42,743 nt of DNA from Ruminococcaceae bacterium UBA6413 (GCA_002437415.1 DJPL01000030.1:1-42743), one strand, 5' to 3'. Shown: positions 1 to 8,720, numbered from the stretch's first letter. Notes: generated from the letters alone by a model not told the origin. A program made the numbers and translations.

Positions 1-198
1 CTTATGCTTGCCCGCAATATCGGCAGTACAGTGCCGAAATCCGAGCTTTATGAAAACGTATGGGGAGTGCCGTACTCCGACAGTTCAAGTGCACTTTTCA
101 CAGCGGTTTCACGGCTTAATAAAAAGCTGGACGAAAAAAACGCAGATGTCGCTATTACCTATGAAAGAGGTAAGGGATACGCGTTGGAAAAGATATAG
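1..198 (+). CDS. Response regulator C-terminal fragment (OmpR-type winged helix), 5' end outside the window
   Basis: The open frame enters from the left edge and stops at 196-198, so only the last 65 codons are present. The residues fit the end of an OmpR/PhoB winged-helix DNA-binding domain: a VPKSELYENVWG helix, then an FTAVSRLNKKLDE recognition-helix region, then the wing with RGKGYALEK before the stop. The receiver domain, if present, lies upstream and cannot be seen, so partner kinase and targets are unknown. A strong hairpin follows directly and separates it from leuS on the other strand. The family call is fairly secure from the wing pattern; any specific role is not. Confidence 0.75.
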   Translation, partial: LMLARNIGSTVPKSELYENVWGVPYSDSSSALFTAVSRLNKKLDEKNADVAITYERGKGYALEKI

Positions 199-204
199 GG
201 TATA

Positions 205-240
205 AAAAACCGCCCACGGAACACTCCGTGAGCGGTTTTA
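205..240. terminator. Bidirectional intrinsic terminator
   Basis: An AACCGC-CACGGA arm pairs with TCCGTG-GCGGTT around a four-base ACAC loop, with one unpaired position on each arm. It is A-rich on the left and T-rich on the right, so it can end transcription from both converging genes (the response regulator and leuS). Confidence 0.85.
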
Positions 241-258
241 TATATTCTGTTGTAATTA

Positions 259-2664
259 TCAGTTTGCAACGATGTTTACAAGCTTGCCGGGAACGACTAT
301 CTCCTTGCGGATCGTCTTGCCCTCAAGCGACTTTGCGATAGCTTCCTTTGCGAGTTTCAGCAGTTCGTCCTTGTCGGCGGCTGTAGGTACGTTTATACGG
401 GCCTTTATCTTGCCGCAGAGCTGAACAACTATCTCAACGGTGCTGTCAACGCAGAGCGCCTCATCGTATGTTACCCACTGAGCTTCGTTCAGTATGCCGT
501 AGCCGAGCGAGTTGTACATTTCCTCGGTGATGTGGGGAGCAAAGGGGTTGAGGAGTATCAGCAGTGACTTCATCTCGGCGTCGTTTATTTTGCCGTTTGC
601 GGTGATCTCGTTGATAAGCGACATCATAGCGGCAATAGCCGTGTTAAATCTCATCTTTTCGATATCTTCGCTGACCTTCTTTATGGTCTTGTGCATTGAT
701 GTTCTCAGCTCGTCTGAGTATTCATCGCCGCGTACAAGTATATTCTGAAGATTCCATACACGGTCGAGGAAACGCTTACAGCCCTTCATACTGCTGTCAT
801 TCCAGGGAGCAGCCTGCTCATAGTCGCCCATAAACAGTACATATACACGCAGAACGTCTGCACCGTATACGTCAACTACATCGTTCGGGTCGATTACGTT
901 GCCTCTTGACTTACTCATCTTCTCGCCGTCAGGACCTAAGATAAGACCCTGTGCGGTACGCTTTGCGTAAGGCTCGGGAGTGGGAACTTCGCCGATGTCG
1001 TAAAGGAACTTGTGCCAGAAGCGTGAGTAGATCATATGACGGGTAACGTGCTCCATACCGCCGTTGTACCAGTCAACAGGCATCCAGTATTTAAGCGCTT
1101 CCATAGATGCAAATTCCTTGTCGTTGTTAGGATCGCAGTAGCGCAGGAAGTACCAGCTTGAGCCTGCCCACTGGGGCATTGTATCGGTTTCTCTGCGCGC
1201 GTCCTTGCCGCACTTGGGGCACTTGCAGTGCACGAATGAATCTATCTTTGCGAGCGGACTTTCGCCGTCCTGACCGGGCTGGAAGTTCTCAACGGGGGGA
1301 AGCTCCAGAGGTAACTGGTCATAGGGCACGGGAACAATTCCGCAGTCAGGGCAGTGTACTATCGGGATAGGCTCGCCCCAGTATCTCTGACGGTTGAACG
1401 CCCAGTCCTTCATCTTGTACTGTACGCCTTTTTCGCCGCAACCGAGTTTTGCGAGTACGCCGAGCATCTTTTCGATAGCGTCCTTCTTATTGGTGATGCC
1501 GTTGAGCTCGCCTGAGTTTACCATCTCGCCGTCGCCTGTGTAGGCTTCCTTGGAGATGTCGCCGCCCTTAATTACTTCGATTATGTCGATGCCGAACTTC
1601 TTTGCAAATTCGTAGTCACGGGTATCGTGAGCGGGAACTGCCATAATAGCGCCTGTGCCGTAGCCCATCATTACATAGTCTGAAATGTATATCGGGATCT
1701 CCTTGCCTGTAACGGGGTTTACTGCGGTAAGACCGTCTATCTTAATACCTGTCTTGTCCTTGACAAGCTGTGTTCTTTCAAACTCACTCTTCTTACTGCA
1801 TTCAGCCTTGTAAGCGTCAAGGTCGGCAATATTCTTTATAGAATTTCTGTACTTCTCAATTATGGGGTGCTCGGGAGCGATAACCATAAATGTTACGCCG
1901 TAGAGCGTATCGGGACGTGTTGTATAGATACGCAACTTCTCGTCATTCTCCTTGATAGAGAAGTTCACGAATGCGCCTGTAGACTTGCCTATCCAGTTCT
2001 GCTGTTGGAGCTTGATGTTCGGCAGGTAGTCAACGTCCTCAAGTCCCTGTAACAGCTTGTCCGCATATTTTGTGATACGCAGATACCATACTTCCTTGGT
2101 CTTCTGTACTATCTCGCTGTGGCAGATGTCGCAGTGACCGCCCTGTGAGTCCTCGTTTGACAGGACAACTTTACAACTCGGGCAGTAGTTTACGAGCGTC
2201 TTATCCCTGAATACAAGACCGTGCTCGAACATCTTGAGGAATATCCACTGTGTCCACTTGTAGTAACGCTCTTCGGTGGTATCTATCACTCTTGACCAGT
2301 CGAATGAGAAGCCTACGCGCTTTAGCTGGTTGGTGAACTTTACTATGTTGTTGTCGGTTACCTTACGAGGGTGAACGCCTGTCTTGATAGCGGTGTTCTC
2401 GGTGGGCAGACCGTATGCGTCAAAGCCTATGGGGAACAGTACATTGTAGCCCTGAAGTCTTCTCTTGCGGCTTACTACCTCAAGACCCGAATAAGCCTTG
2501 ATATGTCCGACGTGCATGCCTGCACCGGAGGGGTAGGGGAATTCTACAAGAGCATAGAACTTCGGCTTTGTACTGCCGTTTTCAGCCTTGAAGGTCTGAT
2601 GATCGTCCCAGTATTTCTGCCACTTGCTCTCTATGGCAGAAAAGTCATACTTTTTCTCTTCCAT
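259..2664 (-). CDS. leuS: Leucyl-tRNA synthetase
   Basis: This cytoplasmic class I synthetase charges tRNA-Leu. At 801 aa it is near the usual bacterial length. The HIGH-type motif reads MHVGHIKAY near residue 51, after FPYPSGAG. The KMSKS motif reads GEKMSKSRGN near residue 577. A zinc-knuckle region with CPSC and CDIC follows the first catalytic half, and a second cysteine cluster (VHCPDC, CKCPKC) precedes the TMPQWAGSSWYF segment. The CP1 editing region has the TTRPDT motif and the GTGAIMAVPAHDTRD segment, so editing should be intact. The start is supported by an AAAGGA ribosome site. It is divergent from trpS and has its own promoter about 50 nt upstream. That leader is too short for a T-box, unlike many Firmicute leuS genes. 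Confidence 0.98.
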   Translation of the reverse strand: MEEKKYDFSAIESKWQKYWDDHQTFKAENGSTKPKFYALVEFPYPSGAGMHVGHIKAYSGLEVVSRKRRLQGYNVLFPIGFDAYGLPTENTAIKTGVHPRKVTDNNIVKFTNQLKRVGFSFDWSRVIDTTEERYYKWTQWIFLKMFEHGLVFRDKTLVNYCPSCKVVLSNEDSQGGHCDICHSEIVQKTKEVWYLRITKYADKLLQGLEDVDYLPNIKLQQQNWIGKSTGAFVNFSIKENDEKLRIYTTRPDTLYGVTFMVIAPEHPIIEKYRNSIKNIADLDAYKAECSKKSEFERTQLVKDKTGIKIDGLTAVNPVTGKEIPIYISDYVMMGYGTGAIMAVPAHDTRDYEFAKKFGIDIIEVIKGGDISKEAYTGDGEMVNSGELNGITNKKDAIEKMLGVLAKLGCGEKGVQYKMKDWAFNRQRYWGEPIPIVHCPDCGIVPVPYDQLPLELPPVENFQPGQDGESPLAKIDSFVHCKCPKCGKDARRETDTMPQWAGSSWYFLRYCDPNNDKEFASMEALKYWMPVDWYNGGMEHVTRHMIYSRFWHKFLYDIGEVPTPEPYAKRTAQGLILGPDGEKMSKSRGNVIDPNDVVDVYGADVLRVYVLFMGDYEQAAPWNDSSMKGCKRFLDRVWNLQNILVRGDEYSDELRTSMHKTIKKVSEDIEKMRFNTAIAAMMSLINEITANGKINDAEMKSLLILLNPFAPHITEEMYNSLGYGILNEAQWVTYDEALCVDSTVEIVVQLCGKIKARINVPTAADKDELLKLAKEAIAKSLEGKTIRKEIVVPGKLVNIVAN

Positions 2665-2721
2665 GTTACGAGTTGTCCTTTCATACGCCCGATATGGCGG
2701 TATAATTCAATTTCAACCTTA

Positions 2722-2751
2722 ATTATAATACAATAGCGGCGGTTCTGTCAA
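2722..2751 (-). promoter_or_regulatory. leuS promoter
   Basis: On the minus strand, a TTGACA -35 box (2746-2751) and a TATAAT -10 box (2722-2727) are separated by 18 nt. Transcription would start near 2715, leaving a leader of about 50 nt. Confidence 0.8.
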
Positions 2752-2796
2752 GTTAAGATGTGCAAAGTGCAGTTAAGTAATATAAAGTGTAAATTC

Positions 2797-2837
2797 TCAA
2801 AGGCAAATTTGAAGCGGCACATTGCCGCCCGCCGTTT
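2797..2837 (+). repeat. Direct repeat, copy 1 (about 41 bp)
   Basis: This is nearly identical to 2866-2907. It contains a small palindrome, GCGGCA-CAT-TGCCGC, followed by CCGCCG. It lies in the leuS-trpS divergent intergenic region and has no coding potential that I can see. Confidence 0.8.
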
Positions 2838-2865
2838 CGCTATCCTACAGATAACTCAATCAATT

Positions 2866-2907
2866 TCAAAGGCGGAATTTGAAGCGGCACACTGCCGCCC
2901 GCCGCTT
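2866..2907 (+). repeat. Direct repeat, copy 2 (about 42 bp)
   Basis: Second copy of the 2797-2837 repeat with a few substitutions and one extra base. Its right end runs into the -35 box of the trpS promoter, so the repeat supplies part of that promoter. Confidence 0.8.
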
Positions 2908-2934
2908 GACAATTGGGGGGAAACGTGATATACT
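2906..2934 (+). promoter_or_regulatory. trpS promoter
   Basis: TTGACA (2906-2911), a 17-nt spacer, then TATACT (2929-2934) preceded by an extended TG at 2926-2927. Transcription would start near 2941, just upstream of the T-box fold. Confidence 0.85.
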
Positions 2935-2940
2935 ACACTT

Positions 2941-3180
2941 ATATAAAACCGTTGACCGAGAGTAGTAATATCGGCAGAGATACAACAGAGAGCCGCAACA
3001 GCTGAGAAGCGGTGTATTTATCCGATACGAATGGACTTGCGAGGGCAGACCGAAAGCGATGAGCGAGTAGTTTCTGACGGAAGACTCTGACCGTGACACA
3101 GAGAGCGCATTTTTATGTGCGTACAATAAGGTGGCTTGCAGATACGGCTTCTGTTCCTTATTCGGAACGGGAGCTTTTTA
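2941..3180 (+). promoter_or_regulatory. T-box riboswitch, tRNA-Trp specific
   Basis: The leader shows the T-box parts in order. Distal stem I has AGAGAG followed by GCTGAGAAGCGGTG. The specifier loop reads GAATGGAC, with TGG (Trp) at 3032-3034. The T-box sequence AAGGTGGCTT is near 3128-3137, and its TGGC would pair with the GCCA end expected for tRNA-Trp. The terminator is an 11-bp stem (3147-3157 with 3164-3174) followed by TTTTT. Uncharged tRNA-Trp should favour the antiterminator and switch on trpS. The specifier, the TGGC bulge and the downstream gene agree. Confidence 0.95.
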
Positions 3181-3208
3181 TTTAAGCCGATAAATGAAGA
3201 GGTATTTT

Positions 3209-4252
3209 ATGAGCAAGATAATTTTAACAGGCGACAGACCGACAGGCAGACTTCACATAGGTCACTATGTAGGTTCACTCAAGCGCAGAGTGCAACTGCA
3301 GAACACAGGCGATTTTGACGACATCTACATTATGATCGCCGATGCGCAGGCGCTGACCGATAACTTCGACAATCCCGAAAAGGTGCGCAGTAATATAGGC
3401 GAGGTAGCCCTTGACTATATGGCGGCAGGACTTGACCCCGCTAAGTCGACAATATTCATTCAGTCTATGATACCCGAGCTCACCGAGCTTACATTCTACT
3501 ATATGAACCTTGTTACGGTGTCGAGATTACAGCGTAACCCGACCGTTAAAGCCGAAATTACCATGAGAAACTTTGAAGCAAGCATACCTGCGGGCTTCTT
3601 ATGCTACCCCATAAGCCAGACTGCCGACATTACGGCGTTCAAGGCGACTACCGTTCCCGTAGGCGAGGATCAGATGCCTATGCTCGAACAGGCAAAGGAG
3701 ATAGTCCACAAGTTTAACTCCATCTATGAGCCTGTACTTGTCGAGCCCGAAATACTCCTGCCCGAAAACGAGGCTTGTATGCGTCTGCCCGGTACTGACG
3801 GCAAGGCGAAGATGAGTAAGTCGCTCGGCAACTGCATTTACCTTGCAGACAGCCCCGCCGATATCAAGACAAAGATAATGAGTATGTTTACCGACCCGCT
3901 CCACATTCAGGTTTCCGACCCCGGTCATATCGAGGGTAACACGGTGTTCACCTACCTTGACGCATTCTGCACAGATGAGCACTTTGAACGTTATCTGCCC
4001 GATTATAAGAACCTTGATGAGCTGAAGGAACACTACAAGCGCGGCGGTCTTGGCGATATGAAGATCAAGAAGTTCCTGAACAATGTAATGCAGGAAGAGC
4101 TTGAACCTATAAGACAGCGCCGTGAAGAGCTTGCAAAGAATATGGACTATGTTTATGACGTGCTGAAGAAGGGTACTGAGAAAGCCCGTCAGTGCGCGGC
4201 TCAGACTATGGGCGAGGTCAAGAAGGCTATGAAGATCGATTATTTTGATTAA
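3209..4252 (+). CDS. trpS: Tryptophanyl-tRNA synthetase
   Basis: This class I synthetase attaches Trp to tRNA-Trp. HIGH motif: TGRLHIGHYVGS near the N-terminus. KMSKS motif: GKAKMSKSLGN. The start is placed at 3209 (MSKIIL) because an AGAGGT ribosome site lies just in front of it; an in-frame ATG at 3194 has no such site. The protein is then 347 aa. The N-terminal TGDRPTG and the segments SLKRRVQLQ and AAGLDP resemble the TrpRS-II (auxiliary, Deinococcus-type) clade more than the common form with SGIQPSG, as far as I recall those families. It is controlled by the T-box in front and ended by a strong hairpin. No second trpS is visible in the window, so whether it is the only copy is unknown. 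Confidence 0.97.
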   Translation: MSKIILTGDRPTGRLHIGHYVGSLKRRVQLQNTGDFDDIYIMIADAQALTDNFDNPEKVRSNIGEVALDYMAAGLDPAKSTIFIQSMIPELTELTFYYMNLVTVSRLQRNPTVKAEITMRNFEASIPAGFLCYPISQTADITAFKATTVPVGEDQMPMLEQAKEIVHKFNSIYEPVLVEPEILLPENEACMRLPGTDGKAKMSKSLGNCIYLADSPADIKTKIMSMFTDPLHIQVSDPGHIEGNTVFTYLDAFCTDEHFERYLPDYKNLDELKEHYKRGGLGDMKIKKFLNNVMQEELEPIRQRREELAKNMDYVYDVLKKGTEKARQCAAQTMGEVKKAMKIDYFD

Positions 4253-4272
4253 GTATCGATAGGGAATATGAA

Positions 4273-4314
4273 AACAGCCGGATTTGTTTTATCAGGACAA
4301 ATCCGGCTGTTTAT
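4273..4314. terminator. Bidirectional intrinsic terminator
   Basis: A 15-bp stem pairs 4273-4287 with 4297-4311 around a nine-base loop, A-rich on the left and T-rich on the right. It sits between convergent trpS and the ABC transporter operon and overlaps the last codon of the ATPase gene. Confidence 0.9.
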
Positions 4315-4967
4315 TATTCTGCTATTTTACCGTCTGAAATGCGGATAATGCGGTCGCATTTTTCCGCAAGCTGATTATCATGTGTTACTATGATTATCGT
4401 GCGGTTATCGTTGCGGTTAAGGTCGATGAGAAGGGAAAGAACATCGTTTCCTGTCGCAACGTCAAGGTTGCCTGTAGGTTCATCACAAAGAAGAACCGAG
4501 GGGTTGTTGACAAGAGCTCTTGCAATGGCGACACGCTGTTGCTGACCGCCCGAAAGCTCTGACGGGTATCTGCCGAGCAGATCTTTAACTCCCAGCTTGC
4601 TTACCGTATCCGAGATATCGGTTTTGCTGTTTTTGGCGAGCTTTGCCGGAAGGAGTATGTTTTCCTTTGCGGTGAGCTCCGGGATAAGGTCGTAAAACTG
4701 GAACACAAAGCCGATCTTGTTCAGCCTGAAATCTGCCAGCGCCTTATCGCCGAGCTTTGTTATGTCGGTGTCATCATAGTAAATGCTGCCGTCTGTTGCT
4801 TTATCCAGTCCGCCGAGTACATTGAGCAGAGTGGTTTTTCCGCTGCCGCTTTTACCTGTTATTGCGACAAGCTCTCCGTCGTCTATGCGGATATCGAGGT
4901 TGTTTATGGCGGCTACGGCGTTTTCGCCTTTGCCGTATATACGGGTAAGCCCTGTTGTTTTGATCAT
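4314..4967 (-). CDS. ABC transporter ATP-binding protein, MacB/LolD type
   Basis: This 217-aa nucleotide-binding subunit is built as one ABC domain. Walker A reads GKSGSGKTT, the Q-loop is in FVFQFYDLIPELT, the signature is LSGGQQQRVAIARAL, Walker B reads VLLCDEPTGNLD, and the switch histidine is in IIVTHD. The GLDKATDGSIYYDDTDI segment and QFYDLIPELTA are typical of the MacB/LolD/FtsE group that works with FtsX-type permeases. Its ATG overlaps the stop of the permease gene (ATGA), so the two are translationally coupled and form one transporter. The cargo is not evident. Such transporters act in lipoprotein handling, peptide-antibiotic resistance or mechanical signalling rather than nutrient uptake. 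Confidence 0.95.
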   Translation of the reverse strand: MIKTTGLTRIYGKGENAVAAINNLDIRIDDGELVAITGKSGSGKTTLLNVLGGLDKATDGSIYYDDTDITKLGDKALADFRLNKIGFVFQFYDLIPELTAKENILLPAKLAKNSKTDISDTVSKLGVKDLLGRYPSELSGGQQQRVAIARALVNNPSVLLCDEPTGNLDVATGNDVLSLLIDLNRNDNRTIIIVTHDNQLAEKCDRIIRISDGKIAE

Positions 4968-7681
4968 TGCCTTTTCCTTTCCTCGTTCAATTGAACAGAT
5001 ATTTCAGATGTGAATTTTTTTGTTGAAAGCAGAGTGAGTATAACCGTTATTATCGAAATGACAATAAAAATTACGACAAGCGGCTTTATAAGCGGAACCG
5101 TCCAGGGTACGTCATGTAGAAAACAGTAATTCATAATATCCGCAGCTATATCGTCCTGAGCGGACTCTTTCAAATAAACGACCTTGTCATACATCATGCC
5201 TGTAAAGAGCTCTACTCCGTAAGCGGCAAGTCCTGCGATAACGGTTGATATGACCGGTATTCTGAGGTTTGAGATGAACAGCTTTCTTCGTATCCGTGAA
5301 AGCGGTGTTCCCAAAGCACGGAGTACGGATATCTCGTATGACCTCATTCTGATTTTAAGTCCGATACAGCTGAAATAAGCCGCAAAGCCGAGAAGCGACA
5401 TTATAACAATTGTTGCGGCTGTTCCCGATAATCGTTCGAATTTGTCTATAAATTCCTGCATTTTCATCTCGCTTAAATTATCACGGGTCATACCGGCAGT
5501 TGTCGGAACAAGTCCGCCGTCAATATCGGTCGGTGAATAAATGCTGCTGTACACAGCTCCGGGGAAGCCTGAAGAAGCCGCACCTGCGGCAGTGGTCAGC
5601 AGAAAATATCCGCTGTTTTCCTGTTCTTTGAAGCCAAAATCGAGAAGATAATCAAGCGTTTTATCCGTCAAGCCGTCAAGCGTGAGCGTTGCACCGATTT
5701 TGAAGGTGTGTTCGGTTACATTACCGATGCCGTAGCCTGTGTCGTTCGCGCCGAGTGCCATTATCTCAATGCTGTCGCCTTCCTTATATACGTTGCGGTC
5801 ATAGTCCCGCACCAGAATGATCTGTTCTCCGCTGTTAAGTGCGGAAATGTCGGGCATACCGCCGGAAATGCATGAAGAAAGTGCTTTCAGCGTTTTTTCA
5901 TCGGCAAGTCTTATCGGAATGTTGTAGCAGTATTTGTCACCGATACCGTCCGAGTCGAAAAAGCTTTTGTATTGTTCATCCGAAGCCGCCGCAATGCTTT
6001 CTTTCATACTGTCATCTGTCTGTAGTCTTGTTTTGCGGTTGTCGTTGTAGGCGAAGGTTTCACTGTCGCACACGGCAAAGGTATTTCCGATATAGCCGAA
6101 TGATAAGGCGTCGGGGAAGCTTTCCGTGTCCTTATCGGATAAGCCGGCGGTATAATTTAAATTCGCTATTTTAAGACTGCGGTTCTCCTCTGTACCGAGT
6201 GACATTACCGATATAGGGTCGCAGTGCAGATAATCGGCTATTCCGTACTCATCCATGTCAAGCCAACCGGCATAATAAACGGGCGGAAAATCAAAATTAA
6301 GATAATTATGATATTCCTTTCCGTCACGGGTGTATCGCATATAACCGAGAGTAGTTCCGAATACTATCAGCGACAGAGCAACAGTCTGTATAAGAGTTAT
6401 ACCTTTACTGCTGAGAGCGCGTGAGATCATACTTCCTGCCGAGCCCGAGCAAGGCAACAATCTTTTCTTTTGCTTTTTGGACGAAAGTACGACAGGCATA
6501 AACACAAGATATCCCAGAGCAATTGTGATCGCCGAGAATATAACGGCAATTACAATAGGCTCGGCAGTTGCACCGAGAACAATGGGGTTGGTTGTAAAGC
6601 CGCTGTATGGCTTCATACCCGTAAATTCGACGCGGACTGAGAATATAAGAATATAGAACAGTATGCCGAGAGCTATTCCGAGTACCGTCTGAACTATAAA
6701 AAGCATAACGGCTTCTGTTGCGTACATAATAACGCTTTTTGATTTTGAAAAGCCTATGTTGCGCAGGAGACGGTCGGTATTTTCACGCTCTTTGAAAACT
6801 ATATTGAGCATACAGATAAAAGACAATACAGCGATCAACGCACATATAGACGACATGATGATCAGCCAGAACGTATTTGCGTTGGTAAGATGCTGTTTAC
6901 TCGCAATATCTTTTCCGTGGGAGTTTGAATAATAGTGCAGAAAGACAATATCATCACTTCCCGGTGGATAGCTTTCTTCAAGCTTTGTAACAAACTCCCT
7001 TTCGGAAATGCCAAAAACGTAATAATTATCTTCTTCGTCGTATGTTGTAACGCCTTCGCCTGCGTACAGATCAACAGTGTAGCTTGCCGCGGGAGCGTCT
7101 GACGGCTTTCCGACGTATATAAGGGGAAGAGGCTCAGGTGGTACTCCGCAGCCTTCATAATATTCGACATTTTCACATAATGATCTTCTATAATAGCCTT
7201 CTCCGATAATGCCTTTAAGAATATATTGCTTGCCGTTTATTGTTATGCTGTCACCGCTTTTCCCGAGATAACCGACACTTTCGAGGAGCGACTGCGCAAC
7301 TGCGGCTTCATTTTCCGAAACAGGCAACGAACCGCTTACCATAGGAATGTGCAGTAAATTGTAGCCCATCTCTGTAGTATAGCCGTAGGCGCATTCGTTA
7401 CCGTAAAAATCGACTTTTCCCGGTACGGTTACGGTTTCGTGTATACAGTCTGCGTCGGCAGGAATCAGCTCACTTTTTAAATCATCGGAAACGCTGAGAA
7501 TAAGATCATATTTTCCGAACGAGTCGTACCATAATTCAACCTCCTGATTGATTCCTTCACGAATGAAAAGAAAAACCGTGGTGATGATCGCGGTAAGCAG
7601 CAGTCCGGAAAACAGAAGTGCAAAAGCGGTGCGTAAATGTTTTCTCCAGTATTTGCAGAGAATATAGAAATTACAGGACAT
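4964..7681 (-). CDS. ABC transporter permease, FtsX/MacB type, two FtsX regions
   Basis: This 905-aa membrane protein is the partner of the ATPase it overlaps. One membrane segment lies at about residues 17-37, followed by a large extracytoplasmic domain of about 225 residues. Three membrane segments follow in the first FtsX region (LIIMSSICALIAVLSFICML onward). A segment near ITLIQTVALSLIVFG starts a second extracytoplasmic domain of about 300 residues, and the C-terminal FtsX region has three more segments (TIVIMSLLGFAAYFSCIGL onward). The phrases YEISVLRALGTPLSRIRRKL and LLRNIGFSKSKSVIMY are the cytoplasmic coupling helices usual in this family. The start has a GAGGT ribosome site. A small secreted protein gene lies 19 nt upstream on the same strand with no terminator between, so all three are probably one operon. 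Confidence 0.93.
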   Translation of the reverse strand: MSCNFYILCKYWRKHLRTAFALLFSGLLLTAIITTVFLFIREGINQEVELWYDSFGKYDLILSVSDDLKSELIPADADCIHETVTVPGKVDFYGNECAYGYTTEMGYNLLHIPMVSGSLPVSENEAAVAQSLLESVGYLGKSGDSITINGKQYILKGIIGEGYYRRSLCENVEYYEGCGVPPEPLPLIYVGKPSDAPAASYTVDLYAGEGVTTYDEEDNYYVFGISEREFVTKLEESYPPGSDDIVFLHYYSNSHGKDIASKQHLTNANTFWLIIMSSICALIAVLSFICMLNIVFKERENTDRLLRNIGFSKSKSVIMYATEAVMLFIVQTVLGIALGILFYILIFSVRVEFTGMKPYSGFTTNPIVLGATAEPIVIAVIFSAITIALGYLVFMPVVLSSKKQKKRLLPCSGSAGSMISRALSSKGITLIQTVALSLIVFGTTLGYMRYTRDGKEYHNYLNFDFPPVYYAGWLDMDEYGIADYLHCDPISVMSLGTEENRSLKIANLNYTAGLSDKDTESFPDALSFGYIGNTFAVCDSETFAYNDNRKTRLQTDDSMKESIAAASDEQYKSFFDSDGIGDKYCYNIPIRLADEKTLKALSSCISGGMPDISALNSGEQIILVRDYDRNVYKEGDSIEIMALGANDTGYGIGNVTEHTFKIGATLTLDGLTDKTLDYLLDFGFKEQENSGYFLLTTAAGAASSGFPGAVYSSIYSPTDIDGGLVPTTAGMTRDNLSEMKMQEFIDKFERLSGTAATIVIMSLLGFAAYFSCIGLKIRMRSYEISVLRALGTPLSRIRRKLFISNLRIPVISTVIAGLAAYGVELFTGMMYDKVVYLKESAQDDIAADIMNYCFLHDVPWTVPLIKPLVVIFIVISIITVILTLLSTKKFTSEISVQLNEERKRQ

Positions 7682-7700
7682 ATTTTACCTCGTCAGATAA

Positions 7701-8222
7701 TTATGCTTCTTTATCGGCGGCATCTGCGTAACATATGATAACAGCTCCTTTTGAGCTTGTTGGTTCAGATTTAGAGACAACTCTGACAGAATATTTTCCT
7801 GTCGGAAGAGTTATGTCTCTGGACAGCGTGGGCATTCCGACTGAAGCCTTAGGTATATCAATGGTGGCGACGGGAGCGTCTTTATCAGTTATGCCTCCGT
7901 CTGTGCCTTGCTTGCATATTTCAAATCTTGCACCTGAATAGCTTGCTCCGCCAAATTTGAATGTAACAACTTTTCTACCGGTTATTGCAAAGCCATCGCA
8001 TGCGAAGTTGCCATATTTATACTCATTTCTTCTTCTATTTTGCGAATCAGTAAAATTACCGTCTACGTCATATGAATATGTAACTTTGACCTTTGAACCG
8101 ACTTTGGTGACTTTAGTCATGTTTACGTTTCCGTCCGCACTCGCGCTATAGGAGAGTATGCCCGAGAATAAGATTGCTCCTGATAATAATGTGCTTAAAG
8201 CTTTTTTGATTGATGATTTCAT
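7701..8222 (-). CDS. Secreted small protein, unknown function, linked to ABC transporter
   Basis: The frame is open further upstream, but the start is placed at 8222 (MKSSIKKALS) because a GGAGG site lies in front of it and a good promoter ends about 50 nt upstream. That leaves 173 aa. The N-terminus is a signal peptide: KK, then a hydrophobic core (TLLSGAILFSGILSY), then a likely cut at SASA-DG. The mature part looks like a small beta-rich domain, with two cysteines (NFACDGF, FEICKQG) and a third near the end (AVIICYAD). I do not recognise a family. It is first in an apparent operon with an FtsX-type transporter, so it could be an accessory or sensed protein of that transporter; this is inference from position only. 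Confidence 0.75.
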   Translation of the reverse strand: MKSSIKKALSTLLSGAILFSGILSYSASADGNVNMTKVTKVGSKVKVTYSYDVDGNFTDSQNRRRNEYKYGNFACDGFAITGRKVVTFKFGGASYSGARFEICKQGTDGGITDKDAPVATIDIPKASVGMPTLSRDITLPTGKYSVRVVSKSEPTSSKGAVIICYADAADKEA

Positions 8223-8271
8223 AATAAACCTCCGTGTAAATATAAATTGTAGTATTCTGAATACTATCAAA

Positions 8272-8300
8272 AGTATAGCACGGAAAAAATACGGTGTCAA
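8272..8300 (-). promoter_or_regulatory. Promoter of the secreted protein/ABC transporter operon
   Basis: Minus strand: TTGACA (8295-8300), 17-nt spacer, TATACT (8272-8277). Transcription would start near 8265, about 40 nt before the start codon. Confidence 0.85.
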
Positions 8301-8402
8301 CAGCAAAACAGCATCGTATTATAAAAAATATAATATTTTGTGAATAACTGACAATATTATTTGCTGCAAATTGGTTGTAATTAACAAAATCGGTTTTCGC
8401 TA

Positions 8403-8720
8403 TCAGAATTTATCCGCAAAGTAAGCGATTACCGACATTTCTTTGCCTGTTCCTTTGTCAATGCCCTTTACGGTTATACCCGACAGGTTCATAAGCTCGC
8501 CTACGCGCACCTCCGTCAGGTCACAGCGCATTACATCCTTGCCGAGGCAGACAAGCACAAAGTCGCCGTCCATAATGTTCACCGCGCCGTTTTCGCCTAG
8601 ACGTATCTCCTTATATGTATCGGGGTCGCGCATGGTAACGTATTTCAGCGGCCTTTTGTCAAGCCGCGTCATATCCTTTACCGACATTGTATCTTTGGGT
8701 CGTTTGTTTTTACCGAACAT
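8403..8720 (-). CDS. Conserved-looking hypothetical protein, 105 aa
   Basis: A short cytoplasmic protein with no signal peptide or membrane segment. It begins MFGKNKRPKDTMSVKD and has a charged N-terminus. A compact region follows with RLGENGAVNIMDGDFVLVCLG, suggestive of a small beta-barrel or SH3-like fold, and then ITVKGIDKGTGKEMSVIAYF. I do not recognise the family. The gene is believable because it has its own consensus promoter at 8752-8780, an AAGGTG ribosome site and a full-length open frame. It stands alone between the ABC transporter operon and a divergent kinase-like gene. Confidence 0.7.
   Translation of the reverse strand: MFGKNKRPKDTMSVKDMTRLDKRPLKYVTMRDPDTYKEIRLGENGAVNIMDGDFVLVCLGKDVMRCDLTEVRVGELMNLSGITVKGIDKGTGKEMSVIAYFADKF

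Noticed and set aside
2665..2760. T-box leader for leuS
   Set aside because: The leuS promoter leaves only about 50 nt of leader, with no specifier or T-box sequence.
2866..3126. Minus-strand open frame of 86 codons between leuS and trpS
   Set aside because: It runs antisense through the trpS promoter and T-box and has no ribosome site; it is a by-product of the RNA element.
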